From CAG-791 sp045546175 (GTDB taxonomy: Bacteria > Bacillota > Clostridia > Lachnospirales > Lachnospiraceae), in the NCBI GenBank assembly GCA_045546175.1, contig JAZQCI010000093.1, forward strand, positions 1 to 36,913: a DNA stretch of 36,913 nucleotides, written 5' to 3'. The first letter of the stretch is position 1. Each line of letters opens with the position of its first letter. Positions 8,066 through 16,654 of the stretch are shown one piece after another. The notes under the pieces were generated by a model that ran no database searches, was not told the origin of the DNA, and was given only the letters and a program-made list of their open reading frames with translations. A program made the position numbers and the translations under genes.

Positions 8066-10664
8066 TATTGCAAAAGCATATGTGCAGATCGTTCCGACTG
8101 CCCAGGGCATGCAGGGCAATCTGCGGAGACTCCTGGGGGACGATGCGGACAGGGCCGGGAGTGAAGCAGGCGGAAACTTTGCCGACTCCTTTTCTTCTGC
8201 CACAGCCGGAGCTGCCTCAGCCCTTGCCCCGGTGTCGAATGCCGCCAGGACTGCGGCATCTGACATAATCAGCACGTCCGCCGCGTTTGATGCACAAATG
8301 AGCAAGGTGGAAGCAATCACGGGGGAAAGCGGCGAAGGCCTGGAAACCCTCCGCAGCCTTGCGATGGAAATGGGGCGAACTACCAAATTTTCCGCGACAG
8401 AAGCAGCGGAAGGCCTCGAATACATGGGCATGGCAGGGTGGAAAGGTGAGCAGATGGTTGCCGGCCTGCCTGCCGTCCTGAACCTTGCGGCAGCTGCAGG
8501 TGAGGAACTCGGTACCACGTCTGACATTGTGACGGATGCCCTTACGGCATTGGGAATGACAGCGGAGGACGCGGGGCGTCTCACTGACATCATGGCGGCG
8601 GCAGCCACCAATTCAAACACCAACGTATCCATGATGGGAGAGTCTTTCAAGTACGCGGCCAGCCTCGGCGGGGCGATGAAATTCAGCGCCGAGGATATAG
8701 CTGTTGCACTTGGATTGATGGCCAACACGGGAATCAAGAGCACCCAGGCGGGTACTTCCCTCAGGAATGTCATGCAGAGGCTGGCAAAACCGACGAAGGA
8801 ATCCGCAACTGCTATGGCCGCGCTGGGAATCGAGATCGATGACGGGCATGGCAACATGCTCTCCTTCCGGCAGATCATGGATCAGATGAGGGAAAGCCTT
8901 GGAAGCCTGAATTATGACCAGCAGGCTTATACGGACGGCCTTGCTGAGCTGAACAGGCAGCTGGAAGCGGGAGAGATCACAGAGAAGGAATACGAAGAAA
9001 AAACGGAAGAGCTGGCAGGAACGACACTGAAAGCAGCGGACGCCCAGAAGGCACAGTATGCCGCAATGCTGGCAGGCGCATATGGCCTTTCCGGTCTTCT
9101 GGGAATCGTAAATGCTACCGACGAAGATTATCAGAAGCTGTGCGACGCGATAGATAACTCATCGGAAGCGATGGTAAGGACTGCTGACGGTGCTGTGATG
9201 CCTTTATCCCAGGCACTGGCGGAAGGCAAAGAAGTCGTTGAAGAATACAGCGGCACGGCTGAAGCGATGGCGGCAGTCATGCAGGATAACCTGAACGGCC
9301 GCATGACGAGCATTAATTCCCGTCTTGAATCCATAAAGATATCATTGGGCGATAAGCTTATGCCGGTCCTTGAGAACGCTGCGGACTGGGCGATCAAGGC
9401 CCTTGACTGGTTCGGCGGCCTGAGTGACGGCACACAGTCAATGATCATAGGTGCGATCGGGATCGCGGCAGTCGCTACGCCGCTCCTTTCCATAGTGAGT
9501 ACCTTCGGGAGCGGGATAAGTACGCTGATCAGTGTCGGAGGAACGCTGACGGGCACGGTATTCCCGGCAATCTCAGGGTGGTTTTCTACCCTGATAAGCG
9601 GGGCGGGAGGTACTGCGGCAGCTATAGGCGGGATTGCTACTGCGGCTCTCGGAGCTGCGGACGCCGTGCTTTTGGCCTATGACATAACCGCCCTTGAAGA
9701 AGCTCACCAGACTTACAGTGAAGCGTTTGAAGCACACAGCAACGAAACGGCAACAGCGCTTGACAATTTCAAGATGCTGTATGAGGAAAAAGGTCCCGAG
9801 GTGGCCGCGCAGTGGGCTTCAATGGTATATCAGATTGATACAACGGGAATGAGCCTTGAACAGGGGCAGGCGGCTCTTGCCGCAAAAGTAGACAGCCTCT
9901 GGGACGGCGTACCGCAGAACATGTGGGAAGGATTCAAGCAGGGATGGGGTTCATATTTCGGTGAAGACGGAAGCGGACTTCTCGGCCTTCTTGGTGATGC
10001 TTTTACCGGAGCTGTTGAGGGCGTGAAAGGCCTTCTGGGAATAAACTCACCTTCGACAGTTTTTTCCGATATAGCCGGCAATGTCGCGCTCGGGTTCAAT
10101 AACAGGATCGGCAGCGAGACGCCGGGGATCCTTTCCAGAATGTCCACGCTGGCTAGCGGAATATCCAACAGCTTCAACGGCCTCGGCTCAAACCTGAGCG
10201 TCCTGGCTCAAAACGCGATGACCGGCCTTGCGAACGGATTCATATCCGCAGCAGGAAGAGCACTTCAGGCAGCCAGGAACGTAGCGGGGAATATCATAAA
10301 CACAGTGCGAGGAATGTTCCGCTCTCATTCTCCGTCGAGAGTTTTCATGGACATAGGTAACGACCTCATGGAAGGAATGGAACTCGGTATCGCCGATAAC
10401 GGTGACGCGCCTACGAGAGCAGTCAGACAGGTTTCGGCCGACATTTCAGCTGCCGCCACAACAACGATTGCGCCGGCGCAAATCGGAACAGCTTCCGCAT
10501 CAGACCTGCAGGTTCTGATCGATATGCTGAACCGTTACCTTCCGCAGCTTGCGAACATGGACGTAATGCTTAACGGCAATGTGGTCGGAACCATGGCTCC
10601 GCGGATGGATGAGGAACTCGGTAATATTGCTTACTATCGCAGGAGGGAGGCGATTACAGGTTGA
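8055..10664 (+). CDS. Tail tape measure protein
   Basis: An 869-residue protein, among the longest in the genome, whose length sets tail length; at about 0.15 nm per residue this predicts a tail near 130 nm. The region around residues 75-270 (FDAQMSKVEAITGE, TTKFSATEAAEGLEYMGMAG, STQAGTSLRNVMQRLAKPTK) is the conserved core of phage tape measure proteins. Hydrophobic Gly/Ala-rich segments lie near 465-550, and alpha-helical repeats follow. The C-terminal part carries the motif SPSTVF/SPSRVF twice. It overlaps the chaperone gene. One copy of the 14-bp palindrome described elsewhere lies within it at 10468-10481. Confidence 0.95.
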   Translation: MASDIAKAYVQIVPTAQGMQGNLRRLLGDDADRAGSEAGGNFADSFSSATAGAASALAPVSNAARTAASDIISTSAAFDAQMSKVEAITGESGEGLETLRSLAMEMGRTTKFSATEAAEGLEYMGMAGWKGEQMVAGLPAVLNLAAAAGEELGTTSDIVTDALTALGMTAEDAGRLTDIMAAAATNSNTNVSMMGESFKYAASLGGAMKFSAEDIAVALGLMANTGIKSTQAGTSLRNVMQRLAKPTKESATAMAALGIEIDDGHGNMLSFRQIMDQMRESLGSLNYDQQAYTDGLAELNRQLEAGEITEKEYEEKTEELAGTTLKAADAQKAQYAAMLAGAYGLSGLLGIVNATDEDYQKLCDAIDNSSEAMVRTADGAVMPLSQALAEGKEVVEEYSGTAEAMAAVMQDNLNGRMTSINSRLESIKISLGDKLMPVLENAADWAIKALDWFGGLSDGTQSMIIGAIGIAAVATPLLSIVSTFGSGISTLISVGGTLTGTVFPAISGWFSTLISGAGGTAAAIGGIATAALGAADAVLLAYDITALEEAHQTYSEAFEAHSNETATALDNFKMLYEEKGPEVAAQWASMVYQIDTTGMSLEQGQAALAAKVDSLWDGVPQNMWEGFKQGWGSYFGEDGSGLLGLLGDAFTGAVEGVKGLLGINSPSTVFSDIAGNVALGFNNRIGSETPGILSRMSTLASGISNSFNGLGSNLSVLAQNAMTGLANGFISAAGRALQAARNVAGNIINTVRGMFRSHSPSRVFMDIGNDLMEGMELGIADNGDAPTRAVRQVSADISAAATTTIAPAQIGTASASDLQVLIDMLNRYLPQLANMDVMLNGNVVGTMAPRMDEELGNIAYYRRREAITG
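10468..10481. repeat. 14-bp palindrome, copy 1
   Basis: TTGCGCCGGCGCAA, a perfect palindrome, inside the tape measure gene, where it encodes part of IAPAQ in a probably flexible linker. Identical copies lie at 29638-29651 and 31022-31035. Confidence 0.9.
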
Positions 10665-11389
10665 GTAACAACAGAAACTGGCCCGAAATCGCCGCTCATT
10701 CCATGACAATCGGAGGGATGCATACATTCAGGGACTGGTCTATGGTACCGGCTGAGATCCCCGTGTTTGCTCCTCCCACTCCAAAATATAATTACATAGA
10801 CGTTCCGCAGTCAAACGGATCTCTGGATTATACAGAGAAGCTTGACGGGAGGGTTTATTACAATAACAGGACAGGCAGCTTTTCATTCATTGTCCTTAAT
10901 GACGTGGCATGGCCGACGGCATACAGCAATGTGATGAGACATCTGCACGGACAGCGGATGCGGTGCGTGCTGGATGATGATCCGAACTACTTTTACGAAG
11001 GCAGATTCGCTGTTAACGAGTGGAAGTCCAGCAGGACGCATTCCACGATAGTTATTGATTACACTGTGGATCCTTATAAAACGAGCTTTGACGGGACCAG
11101 ATACAGTGACTGGCTATGGGATGACCCATTCGAGGACACGGTCATTTATTACGGAACATTTGAGGTTTCGGGGACGAAAACCCGCAACCTGATCAATCCA
11201 TCCGGAGACAGGGTCACACCGACGTTTATCTGCAGTAATCCTATGACGGTGACTTTCGGAGGGACGACACATTCACTGGCGGCAGGAACAACCACGCCGG
11301 CATTCTCACTGGCACCCGGAAATAACGTAATGACTTTTTCGGGTAACGGTACAGTCTTATGTGACTATGCCACTGATAAAAGGTTATAA
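10661..11389 (+). CDS. Distal tail protein (Dit-like)
   Basis: A 242-residue protein after the tape measure gene, the position of the distal tail (Dit) hub that joins tube to baseplate or fibre. The N-terminal half has the strand-rich pattern NRTGSFSFIVLN and GRFAVNEWKSSRTHSTIVID seen in Dit proteins. The C-terminal half resembles the galectin-like domain with NLINPSGDRVTPTF. It starts at TTG in a TTGA overlap with the tape measure stop, preceded by AGGAGGGAGG. No ATG with a ribosome site is available near the start. Confidence 0.85.
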   Translation: MSNNRNWPEIAAHSMTIGGMHTFRDWSMVPAEIPVFAPPTPKYNYIDVPQSNGSLDYTEKLDGRVYYNNRTGSFSFIVLNDVAWPTAYSNVMRHLHGQRMRCVLDDDPNYFYEGRFAVNEWKSSRTHSTIVIDYTVDPYKTSFDGTRYSDWLWDDPFEDTVIYYGTFEVSGTKTRNLINPSGDRVTPTFICSNPMTVTFGGTTHSLAAGTTTPAFSLAPGNNVMTFSGNGTVLCDYATDKRL

Positions 11390-11390
11390 G

Positions 11391-12740
11391 ATGAGCTATT
11401 ACAGAGTAAAACTTGACGGGGTGGAGATATATAATCCGGCATACCGCGAGATGACGCTGATAAATCCTGTTTGTACAACGTCCCTGGGGGAAACAGGGAA
11501 CTTTGAGTTTACGTTTCCAAAGGGGCATGTGTTCGCGGACGCCATCGTACCTTATGGGAGCACCATAGAGGTTTTGGAGGATGGGGAATCGATCTTCTAC
11601 GGAAGGCCGCTTCCTCCTTCAATAGACATGTACGGACAGAAAAAAGTGCATTGCGAGGGTGCCCTGGGTTTCCTCAATGATATTATCGTTCCTCCCTTAT
11701 CTGAGTATGTGGATGCGGACACATATGTGCCGGGGCAAGGAGAACTGCCCAGTCAGGTGCCTTCCGGATCCACTGGGAAAATTCACAGGGTTGTTCTGCT
11801 TCAGGATTATCTCAGCTATGTCTTCTCAAAGCACAACCAGATCGAGACGAGAGCAGACAGGAAGATCTATCTCCGGGGAGAAATCCCGGAAACAAAGGCG
11901 ATCCAGTACAGATCCAATTACAAGTCATGCCTCGAGATCCTTAGATCGGAGATCATGCCATATACGAAGGCCTCACTTGTGGTCAGTCGGGAAAGCGGAA
12001 GTACATACGCGACTGTGTTTACGACTGCCTCAGCGGGAAACCAGCCGATCGAGTCAGGCCTCAACCTTCTGGACCTCGCTGCTCAGCAGAAGAGTTTTTA
12101 TACGGCTGTTGTAGCTAAAGGAGGCAAGCCACAGGGTGCAGTAGATTATATCTCTATCGATACGCCTATAACACTGGGAACTGACATTGTCGCGAAATAT
12201 GGCATGCTCTGCGCCTTTCAGCAATTTGATTATGATAACCTGAGCCAGCTGGAATGGAGATGCAGACAGTTCCTGACGGAACAGCAGTTTGAGGACATGG
12301 AATTCACGATAAAAGCACTGGATTTGCACATCATAAGCGGTGCATATAATGCGCTGAAGATCGGAAGGACAGTAGCGTTCCGGTCCCCGGCCCATGGCAT
12401 TAACAGGGTGAACGTCGTAATCAACAAGATAGTAACGCATCTTGACACGGGAGAGAAAGAGATCTCCCTCGGCGGAAAGAAGGAAACAAAACCTCTGACA
12501 TGGATGCTTACAGAATCCGGCAGCACATCCTCGACCGGCAGCTCCTCGGCTGTGGATATGGATGTGGATTATGCACCGACTGAAGGCAGCACAAATCCTG
12601 TCACTTCCGGAGGTGTGTATGATGCTATTCAGAATGCCGGCGGAGGCGGTGGCGGAACCGGCGGGGACGGGTGGATCCACCAGATCGACGGGGTGACACA
12701 TGAGACAGGAACGGTCAACTTTGTCACAACGGGGACATAA
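11391..12740 (+). CDS. Tail-associated protein (Tal / tail endopeptidase-like)
   Basis: A 449-residue protein after Dit, matching the Tal/gp27-like baseplate hub. The N-terminus (MSYYRVKLDGVEIYNPAYRE, then GETGNFEFTFPKGH and STIEVLEDGE) is the gp27-like hub domain. A middle domain has LNLLDLAAQQKSFYTAVVAK and KTRTV-like strands typical of siphovirus tail endopeptidase proteins. A Gly/Ser-rich linker ends it. The ATG at 11391, one base after the previous stop, is chosen over a GTG at 11361 that has no ribosome site. No separate lytic domain is visible at the C-terminus. Confidence 0.82.
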   Translation: MSYYRVKLDGVEIYNPAYREMTLINPVCTTSLGETGNFEFTFPKGHVFADAIVPYGSTIEVLEDGESIFYGRPLPPSIDMYGQKKVHCEGALGFLNDIIVPPLSEYVDADTYVPGQGELPSQVPSGSTGKIHRVVLLQDYLSYVFSKHNQIETRADRKIYLRGEIPETKAIQYRSNYKSCLEILRSEIMPYTKASLVVSRESGSTYATVFTTASAGNQPIESGLNLLDLAAQQKSFYTAVVAKGGKPQGAVDYISIDTPITLGTDIVAKYGMLCAFQQFDYDNLSQLEWRCRQFLTEQQFEDMEFTIKALDLHIISGAYNALKIGRTVAFRSPAHGINRVNVVINKIVTHLDTGEKEISLGGKKETKPLTWMLTESGSTSSTGSSSAVDMDVDYAPTEGSTNPVTSGGVYDAIQNAGGGGGGTGGDGWIHQIDGVTHETGTVNFVTTGT

Positions 12741-12742
12741 AC

Positions 12743-13690
12743 ATGATAAAGACCAACAACAGAACATGGCGGACACTGGAGCAGCCGCTCTATGTCAATG
12801 GGAAAAAGGTACTTGAGGTTTGGGCCAATGATACGCTTGTCTATCCCGAAAACAGTGCGGAGTTTATAAAAGTCAGAGGAAAAGTAAGTTTTAATGAGAC
12901 ATATGGAGAAGATGCGCAACATATCCCAGAGAACGGGTACAGTCATCCTGCGTATTCCGGCGTCTTCTCAGGAACTGCGGAATTTGCAGCTTGTTTTATC
13001 CGCATGTATACCGGGAATAATCATTTTATTCTTACTGATAAACACAGTGAACCAATGACATCGGGACCGGATTGGATCTCATATACAGGCACAATGCCGC
13101 ATGGTGGTAACAATAACTGCATCTGCGTGCCTAAAGATAAAAATCGAAAGACCATAGGACTTGAACAAACGGTATATAATTCAGGGAATATGCCAAACCA
13201 CTGGGTGTCTGATAAAATCATTTATCGACAAAATATCAGCTCTTTTCCCCTTCGGCCGGAAGAGTCGGCTTACGGAGACGGCTATTCATGGACAGCAAAA
13301 TTGGTGAATCCTTATTGTACGGAAATCACGTATTTAAACGGCACTCATAAAACGGAAGAAGGCGAAGCGGCATCTATTAGCCAAAACACTCTATCTTTTG
13401 AAAAAACAATTAACGATATCACTTTCAGAATGTCGTTGCGCTATTCCAAGGGTCATGGAGCATATTTGGACTTGTACATTCCCAGCTTTATCCGCCAAAA
13501 TGGAGTGCTTTTTACCGATGTAACGCATAATGGGGTGCCTGTGCCGGATTGGACGGAGGATATAGAAATGGTTTATAGCAATGTTAGACCACTGTTTTGT
13601 ATTCCCGTCACAGATATCATGTATTTCGGCGGCTACTATGCCGCGCCGGAAGAAATGCGAGATGTGACAGTGGCGGATCTTGATTTTTAA
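12743..13690 (+). CDS. Tail tip / baseplate protein, unknown fold
   Basis: A 315-residue protein starting three bases after the previous gene. The first 35 residues (PLYVNGKKVLEVWANDTLVY) look like a docking segment; the rest is aromatic, strand-rich and has no motif I recognise. Base use becomes visibly more AT-rich from here through 15070 than in the head genes. That suggests a block exchanged between phages, as is usual for host-recognition genes. Virion tip or receptor-binding function is inferred from position alone. Confidence 0.6.
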   Translation: MIKTNNRTWRTLEQPLYVNGKKVLEVWANDTLVYPENSAEFIKVRGKVSFNETYGEDAQHIPENGYSHPAYSGVFSGTAEFAACFIRMYTGNNHFILTDKHSEPMTSGPDWISYTGTMPHGGNNNCICVPKDKNRKTIGLEQTVYNSGNMPNHWVSDKIIYRQNISSFPLRPEESAYGDGYSWTAKLVNPYCTEITYLNGTHKTEEGEAASISQNTLSFEKTINDITFRMSLRYSKGHGAYLDLYIPSFIRQNGVLFTDVTHNGVPVPDWTEDIEMVYSNVRPLFCIPVTDIMYFGGYYAAPEEMRDVTVADLDF

Positions 13691-13703
13691 TGGAGGTGAG
13701 TAG

Positions 13704-13919
13704 ATGGCAGATATATCTACATATATAGCAGTGATAGAGAATGCATCAAGGGGCGAAGAGGTGCGGGATTCCATCGTTAATGCGCTAAACGCAATCAATA
13801 ATGGCGTGGGATCGCTACCGTTTCCGACAGCTGCAGACTCAGGTAAGTACCTGCGCGTAAACACCTCCGGCGCGTGGGAGCTCGCCACGGTCCAAAACGC
13901 CGAGGAGGTGAGCTTTTGA
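13704..13919 (+). CDS. Short tail fibre N-terminal-type protein
   Basis: A 71-residue protein beginning MADISTYIAVIENASRGEEV and continuing RDSIVNALNAINN. This is the common N-terminal docking segment of tail fibres in Gram-positive gut phages, here standing alone. The stop overlaps the TTG start of the LRR fibre gene. It may be the adaptor for that fibre or the front part of a fibre gene that has been split. AGGTGAG precedes its ATG. Confidence 0.65.
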   Translation: MADISTYIAVIENASRGEEVRDSIVNALNAINNGVGSLPFPTAADSGKYLRVNTSGAWELATVQNAEEVSF

Positions 13920-15082
13920 GTGAATACTTGATACAGGGTGATACCCTTACAAGCATTGCGGACGCGATCAGGAGCAAGGCTGGTGTATCAGATGCTTTTA
14001 CACCGGCACAGATGGTCGATGCAATAGCCGCGATCCAGACTGGCGGAGGAAGCGATTTAACAACCGAGCAGTTGATTGCGCGAACGATATCTGCAATCCG
14101 AATTGACTCCGCAACATATGTCGGAATGTACGCCTTTGCACATTGCTTATCATTAACAACGGCCGTTTTTCCGCTGGCAGTAACTATAAGCGATTATGCA
14201 TTTTATAACTGTATTTCGTTGGCTTCCGTATCTTTTCCTGTGGCAAAAATTATAGGCGACTCTGCTTTTTGTAGTTGCAGAACACTCTCCTTAATAGATT
14301 GCCCTCAAATCTCTGGCATCGGAAGCGCCGCATTCAGATCTTGCTCAGGACTTGTATCTGCGAGTTTTTTGTCGGCTTCAACGATAGGGGCACTCGCTTT
14401 CGGTAACTGCACAGCATTAAGAACGGTGATAATACCCGAAGTTGAAATCATAAAGGGCAGCACTTTTTACGGATGCTCTGCGTTGGAAACGGTAAGCGCT
14501 CCGGCGGTTACAACACTGGAAACTGCTGCTTTCGGGTATTGCTTTTCACTGGAATCGATTAGTCTTCCTGCGCTTGTTTCTTTGGGGTCTTTTGCTTTTA
14601 ACCAGTGTTCTTCACTATTGTCGGCGGATTTTTCAAGGATTACGGAAATAGGGTCGAACGCATTTCAGAATTGCTCGTCATTAATGTCGATAAGCTTTCC
14701 GGAAGTTACGACCATACATACAGGTGCATTCAATTTGTGTAGGTCGTTATCCGCAGTAAGCTTTCCTGCAGCTACGATTGTCAGCGCAAGTGCTTTTGCT
14801 GCATGCCGGGCATTATTAACAGCAAGTTTTCCTGCGGTAAGGAACATATATTCCTCGGCGTTTCAGGGCTGTTCTTCTTTGACTTCGTTGTATTTACTTT
14901 CAACGAGCGTAGCGACGCTTGCTAATGTGAATGCGTTTGCGGGCACGCCGATCAGCGTGTCGACATTAACTGGGAATTTCGGATCAATCTTCGTGCCCGA
15001 GTCGCTGGTGAGCGCGTATCAATCGGCAACCAGATGGAGCACCTATTCTTCGAGAATCACAGCATATGTGGAGGGAACATGA
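13916..15082 (+). CDS. BspA-type leucine-rich-repeat tail fibre
   Basis: A 388-residue protein with an N-terminal docking motif (GDTLTSIADAIRSKAGVSDA, then FTPAQMVDAIAAI) frequent in tail fibres of clostridial phages. About 12 tandem BspA/LRR_5-type repeats of roughly 22 residues follow, each with an AFxxC core (AFAHC, AFYNC, AFCSC, AFRSC, AFGNC, TFYGC, AFGYC, AFNQC, AFQNC, AFNLC, AFAAC, AFQGC), from about residue 72 to 318. A C-terminal cap ends in VPESLVSAYQSATRWSTYSS. The TTG start at 13916 overlaps the previous stop and follows GAGGAGGTG. BspA repeats mediate adhesion in bacteria; here receptor binding is inferred. The repeats are AT-richer than the flanking genes. Confidence 0.8.
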   Translation: MSEYLIQGDTLTSIADAIRSKAGVSDAFTPAQMVDAIAAIQTGGGSDLTTEQLIARTISAIRIDSATYVGMYAFAHCLSLTTAVFPLAVTISDYAFYNCISLASVSFPVAKIIGDSAFCSCRTLSLIDCPQISGIGSAAFRSCSGLVSASFLSASTIGALAFGNCTALRTVIIPEVEIIKGSTFYGCSALETVSAPAVTTLETAAFGYCFSLESISLPALVSLGSFAFNQCSSLLSADFSRITEIGSNAFQNCSSLMSISFPEVTTIHTGAFNLCRSLSAVSFPAATIVSASAFAACRALLTASFPAVRNIYSSAFQGCSSLTSLYLLSTSVATLANVNAFAGTPISVSTLTGNFGSIFVPESLVSAYQSATRWSTYSSRITAYVEGT

Positions 15083-16053
15083 AATTACAGATTCTGATAC
15101 CGCAATACAACGAAACCGAAGAGGTGCTCGCGCCTCTTCTCAAATCTCTGGCCATTCAGCAGGGAATCGATCTTTCGGAGATCGGTGTCATCATCGTGAA
15201 TGACGGATCGGAGGTGATCCTCAGTGAAGCGTTTTTACATTCATTCCCATTCTCCGTAGAATACATAAGAGCGGAGCACGGGGGAGTATCCGCAGCACGG
15301 AACAGGGCCCTGGAAGCGTCCACGGCCGAATATGTGATGTTCTGCGATGCGGATGATATGTTTTTTAACATGTGCGGCCTTTACATCGTATTCCGCGAGA
15401 TGGCAGGGGAAGGCTTCAACGCCCTGGTATCTGTCTTCGTGGAAGAAACAAGGAACCCTCAGACAGGGGAAAGAGTGTATGTCAATCACCAGATGGACAG
15501 CACTTTCGTTCATGGGAAGATATACAGGCGCTCTTACCTTACGAACAATAACATAAAGTGGGACAACAGGCTCACGGTGCATGAGGACAGCTATTTCAAC
15601 TGCCTGGCGCAGAAGCTGACAGCGCAGCTTAAATACTGCCAGCAGCCATTCTATCTGTGGAAGTGGCGCGACGCATCCGTGTGCCGGCATGACCCGAAGT
15701 ATATCCTGAAGACCTATAACAACATGCTCGACAGCAGCACGGCCCTCGTTACGGAGTTCCTCCGCAGGGGACAGCTGCAGGACGCGCAATTCTACGCCAC
15801 AAGTATGATCTATGATGCTTACTTCATGATGAATAAGGCCGAATGGCTCAATCAGGAGAATCAGGCATACCGGCTGGCAACGGAAAAGAGGTTCAAGGAT
15901 TATTACCTGGAATTTAAGCTTCTTTTTGAGGCTATCCAGACGGAAATCAAATCACAAATAATCATGGGTATGAAAAACAGGTTCTTCGCGGAAGGCGTGC
16001 TCCTGGAATCGGTAACTTTTGATGATTGGATAAAGCATGTGTTGACCCTGTGA
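15079..16053 (+). CDS. Family 2 glycosyltransferase
   Basis: A 324-residue GT-A fold glycosyltransferase. It opens with MKLQILIPQYNETEEVLAPL, has the nucleotide-sugar site VIIVNDGS (37-44), GVSAARNRALE, the metal-binding D90-A-D92-D, and later the acceptor/catalytic motif HEDSYFN. There is no signal peptide and no clear membrane segment, so it acts in the cytoplasm. It begins in an ATGA overlap with the LRR fibre gene, inside the tail operon. The coupling suggests it modifies the fibre or another virion protein, though alteration of a host surface glycan is also possible. Sugar donor cannot be read from sequence. Confidence 0.85.
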   Translation: MKLQILIPQYNETEEVLAPLLKSLAIQQGIDLSEIGVIIVNDGSEVILSEAFLHSFPFSVEYIRAEHGGVSAARNRALEASTAEYVMFCDADDMFFNMCGLYIVFREMAGEGFNALVSVFVEETRNPQTGERVYVNHQMDSTFVHGKIYRRSYLTNNNIKWDNRLTVHEDSYFNCLAQKLTAQLKYCQQPFYLWKWRDASVCRHDPKYILKTYNNMLDSSTALVTEFLRRGQLQDAQFYATSMIYDAYFMMNKAEWLNQENQAYRLATEKRFKDYYLEFKLLFEAIQTEIKSQIIMGMKNRFFAEGVLLESVTFDDWIKHVLTL

Positions 16054-16077
16054 GGCCCTGAAAGGAAGGAGAGAGAA

Positions 16078-16374
16078 ATGGACTACTTAGGAATCGTCAC
16101 TGTGGCGATCAGCCTGGTGTCCCTGCTTCTGGCCGGATATACCTACGCGACCAAAGCACAGAAGGACAACACCACAGAGCTCACCACAGTGATCGTAAAA
16201 TTGGAATCGATCGGCGCAGGGATATCGGATATTAAGCGAGAGATTGAAACCATGAAAAACGATCAGAAGGAAGACCACGACGAGCTGATAAAAGTCGGTG
16301 AATCGTTGAGATCCGCATGGAAGCAGATCAACAAACTTTCAGGCCGACGTGCAGAGGAGGGGAACAATGAGTAA
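16078..16374 (+). CDS. Membrane-anchored coiled-coil lysis protein (XhlA-like)
   Basis: A 98-residue protein with an N-terminal membrane segment (IVTVAISLVSLLLAGYTYA, about 5-23) and a long charged helix with heptads (KLESIGAGISDIKREIETMK onward). It lies directly before the holin and overlaps it by 8 bases. This size and place suggest an XhlA-like or holin-partner protein; classical XhlA has its membrane segment at the other end, so the family name is tentative. Confidence 0.6.
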   Translation: MDYLGIVTVAISLVSLLLAGYTYATKAQKDNTTELTTVIVKLESIGAGISDIKREIETMKNDQKEDHDELIKVGESLRSAWKQINKLSGRRAEEGNNE

Positions 16375-16579
16375 GATTTGGTGGAAAGCAGCGGCAGTAA
16401 GAGCTGTCAAGACAGTGGCCCAGACAGCAGTGGCCACGATCGGCAGCAGCATGGTGATCAGTGACGTCAACTGGGCTGTGGTCGCAAGCGCGTCGGTCCT
16501 GGCGGGGATCCTTTCCCTGCTGACGAGCGTTGCGGGACTTCCCGAAGTCGATCTTCAGCTCGAAAATATCGAGGAATGA
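16367..16579 (+). CDS. Holin, phage r1t type
   Basis: A 70-residue holin. KIWWKAAAVRAVKTVAQTAV followed by two hydrophobic segments (about 15-34 and 38-58) and GLPEVD at the end is the typical r1t-type holin pattern. It would form the membrane lesions that release the endolysin. AGGAGGGG precedes the ATG at 16367. It overlaps the coiled-coil gene before it and, by ATGA, a tiny cationic peptide gene after it. Confidence 0.88.
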   Translation: MSKIWWKAAAVRAVKTVAQTAVATIGSSMVISDVNWAVVASASVLAGILSLLTSVAGLPEVDLQLENIEE

Positions 16580-16650
16580 GTTTTTGGCAGAGGCAGTGGC
16601 AGCGGATCAGGATCCTGATGTCCTGCCTCAAACTCTTTTTAAGGAGGTGA
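16576..16650 (+). CDS. Possible 24-residue cationic peptide between holin and endolysin
   Basis: A short frame, MSFWQRQWQRIRILMSCLKL plus four residues, starts in an ATGA overlap with the holin stop and ends five bases before the endolysin start, within its ribosome site. The peptide is amphipathic, with seven arginines or lysines and many aromatic or aliphatic residues. It could be a membrane-active lysis helper or a leader whose translation controls the endolysin. There is no strong ribosome site; expression would rely on coupling. It could also be chance. Confidence 0.35.
   Translation: MSFWQRQWQRIRILMSCLKLFLRR
16590..16629 (+). other. Nested dyad in the holin-endolysin spacer
   Basis: GAGGCAG (16590-16596) pairs with CTGCCTC (16623-16629), enclosing a second perfect 14-bp palindrome, ATCAGGATCCTGAT (16606-16619). 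ACTCTTTTT follows before the endolysin ribosome site. It could be a weak terminator or a translational control element for the endolysin. Confidence 0.5.
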
Positions 16651-16654
16651 CGTC

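Noticed and set aside
7982..8878. 298-codon open frame on the minus strand opposite the tape measure gene
   Set aside because: Low-complexity Ala/Ser shadow of the GC-rich tape measure gene.
13916..16053. Diversity-generating retroelement acting on the fibre
   Set aside because: No reverse transcriptase gene and no template-like repeat of the fibre 3' end were found.
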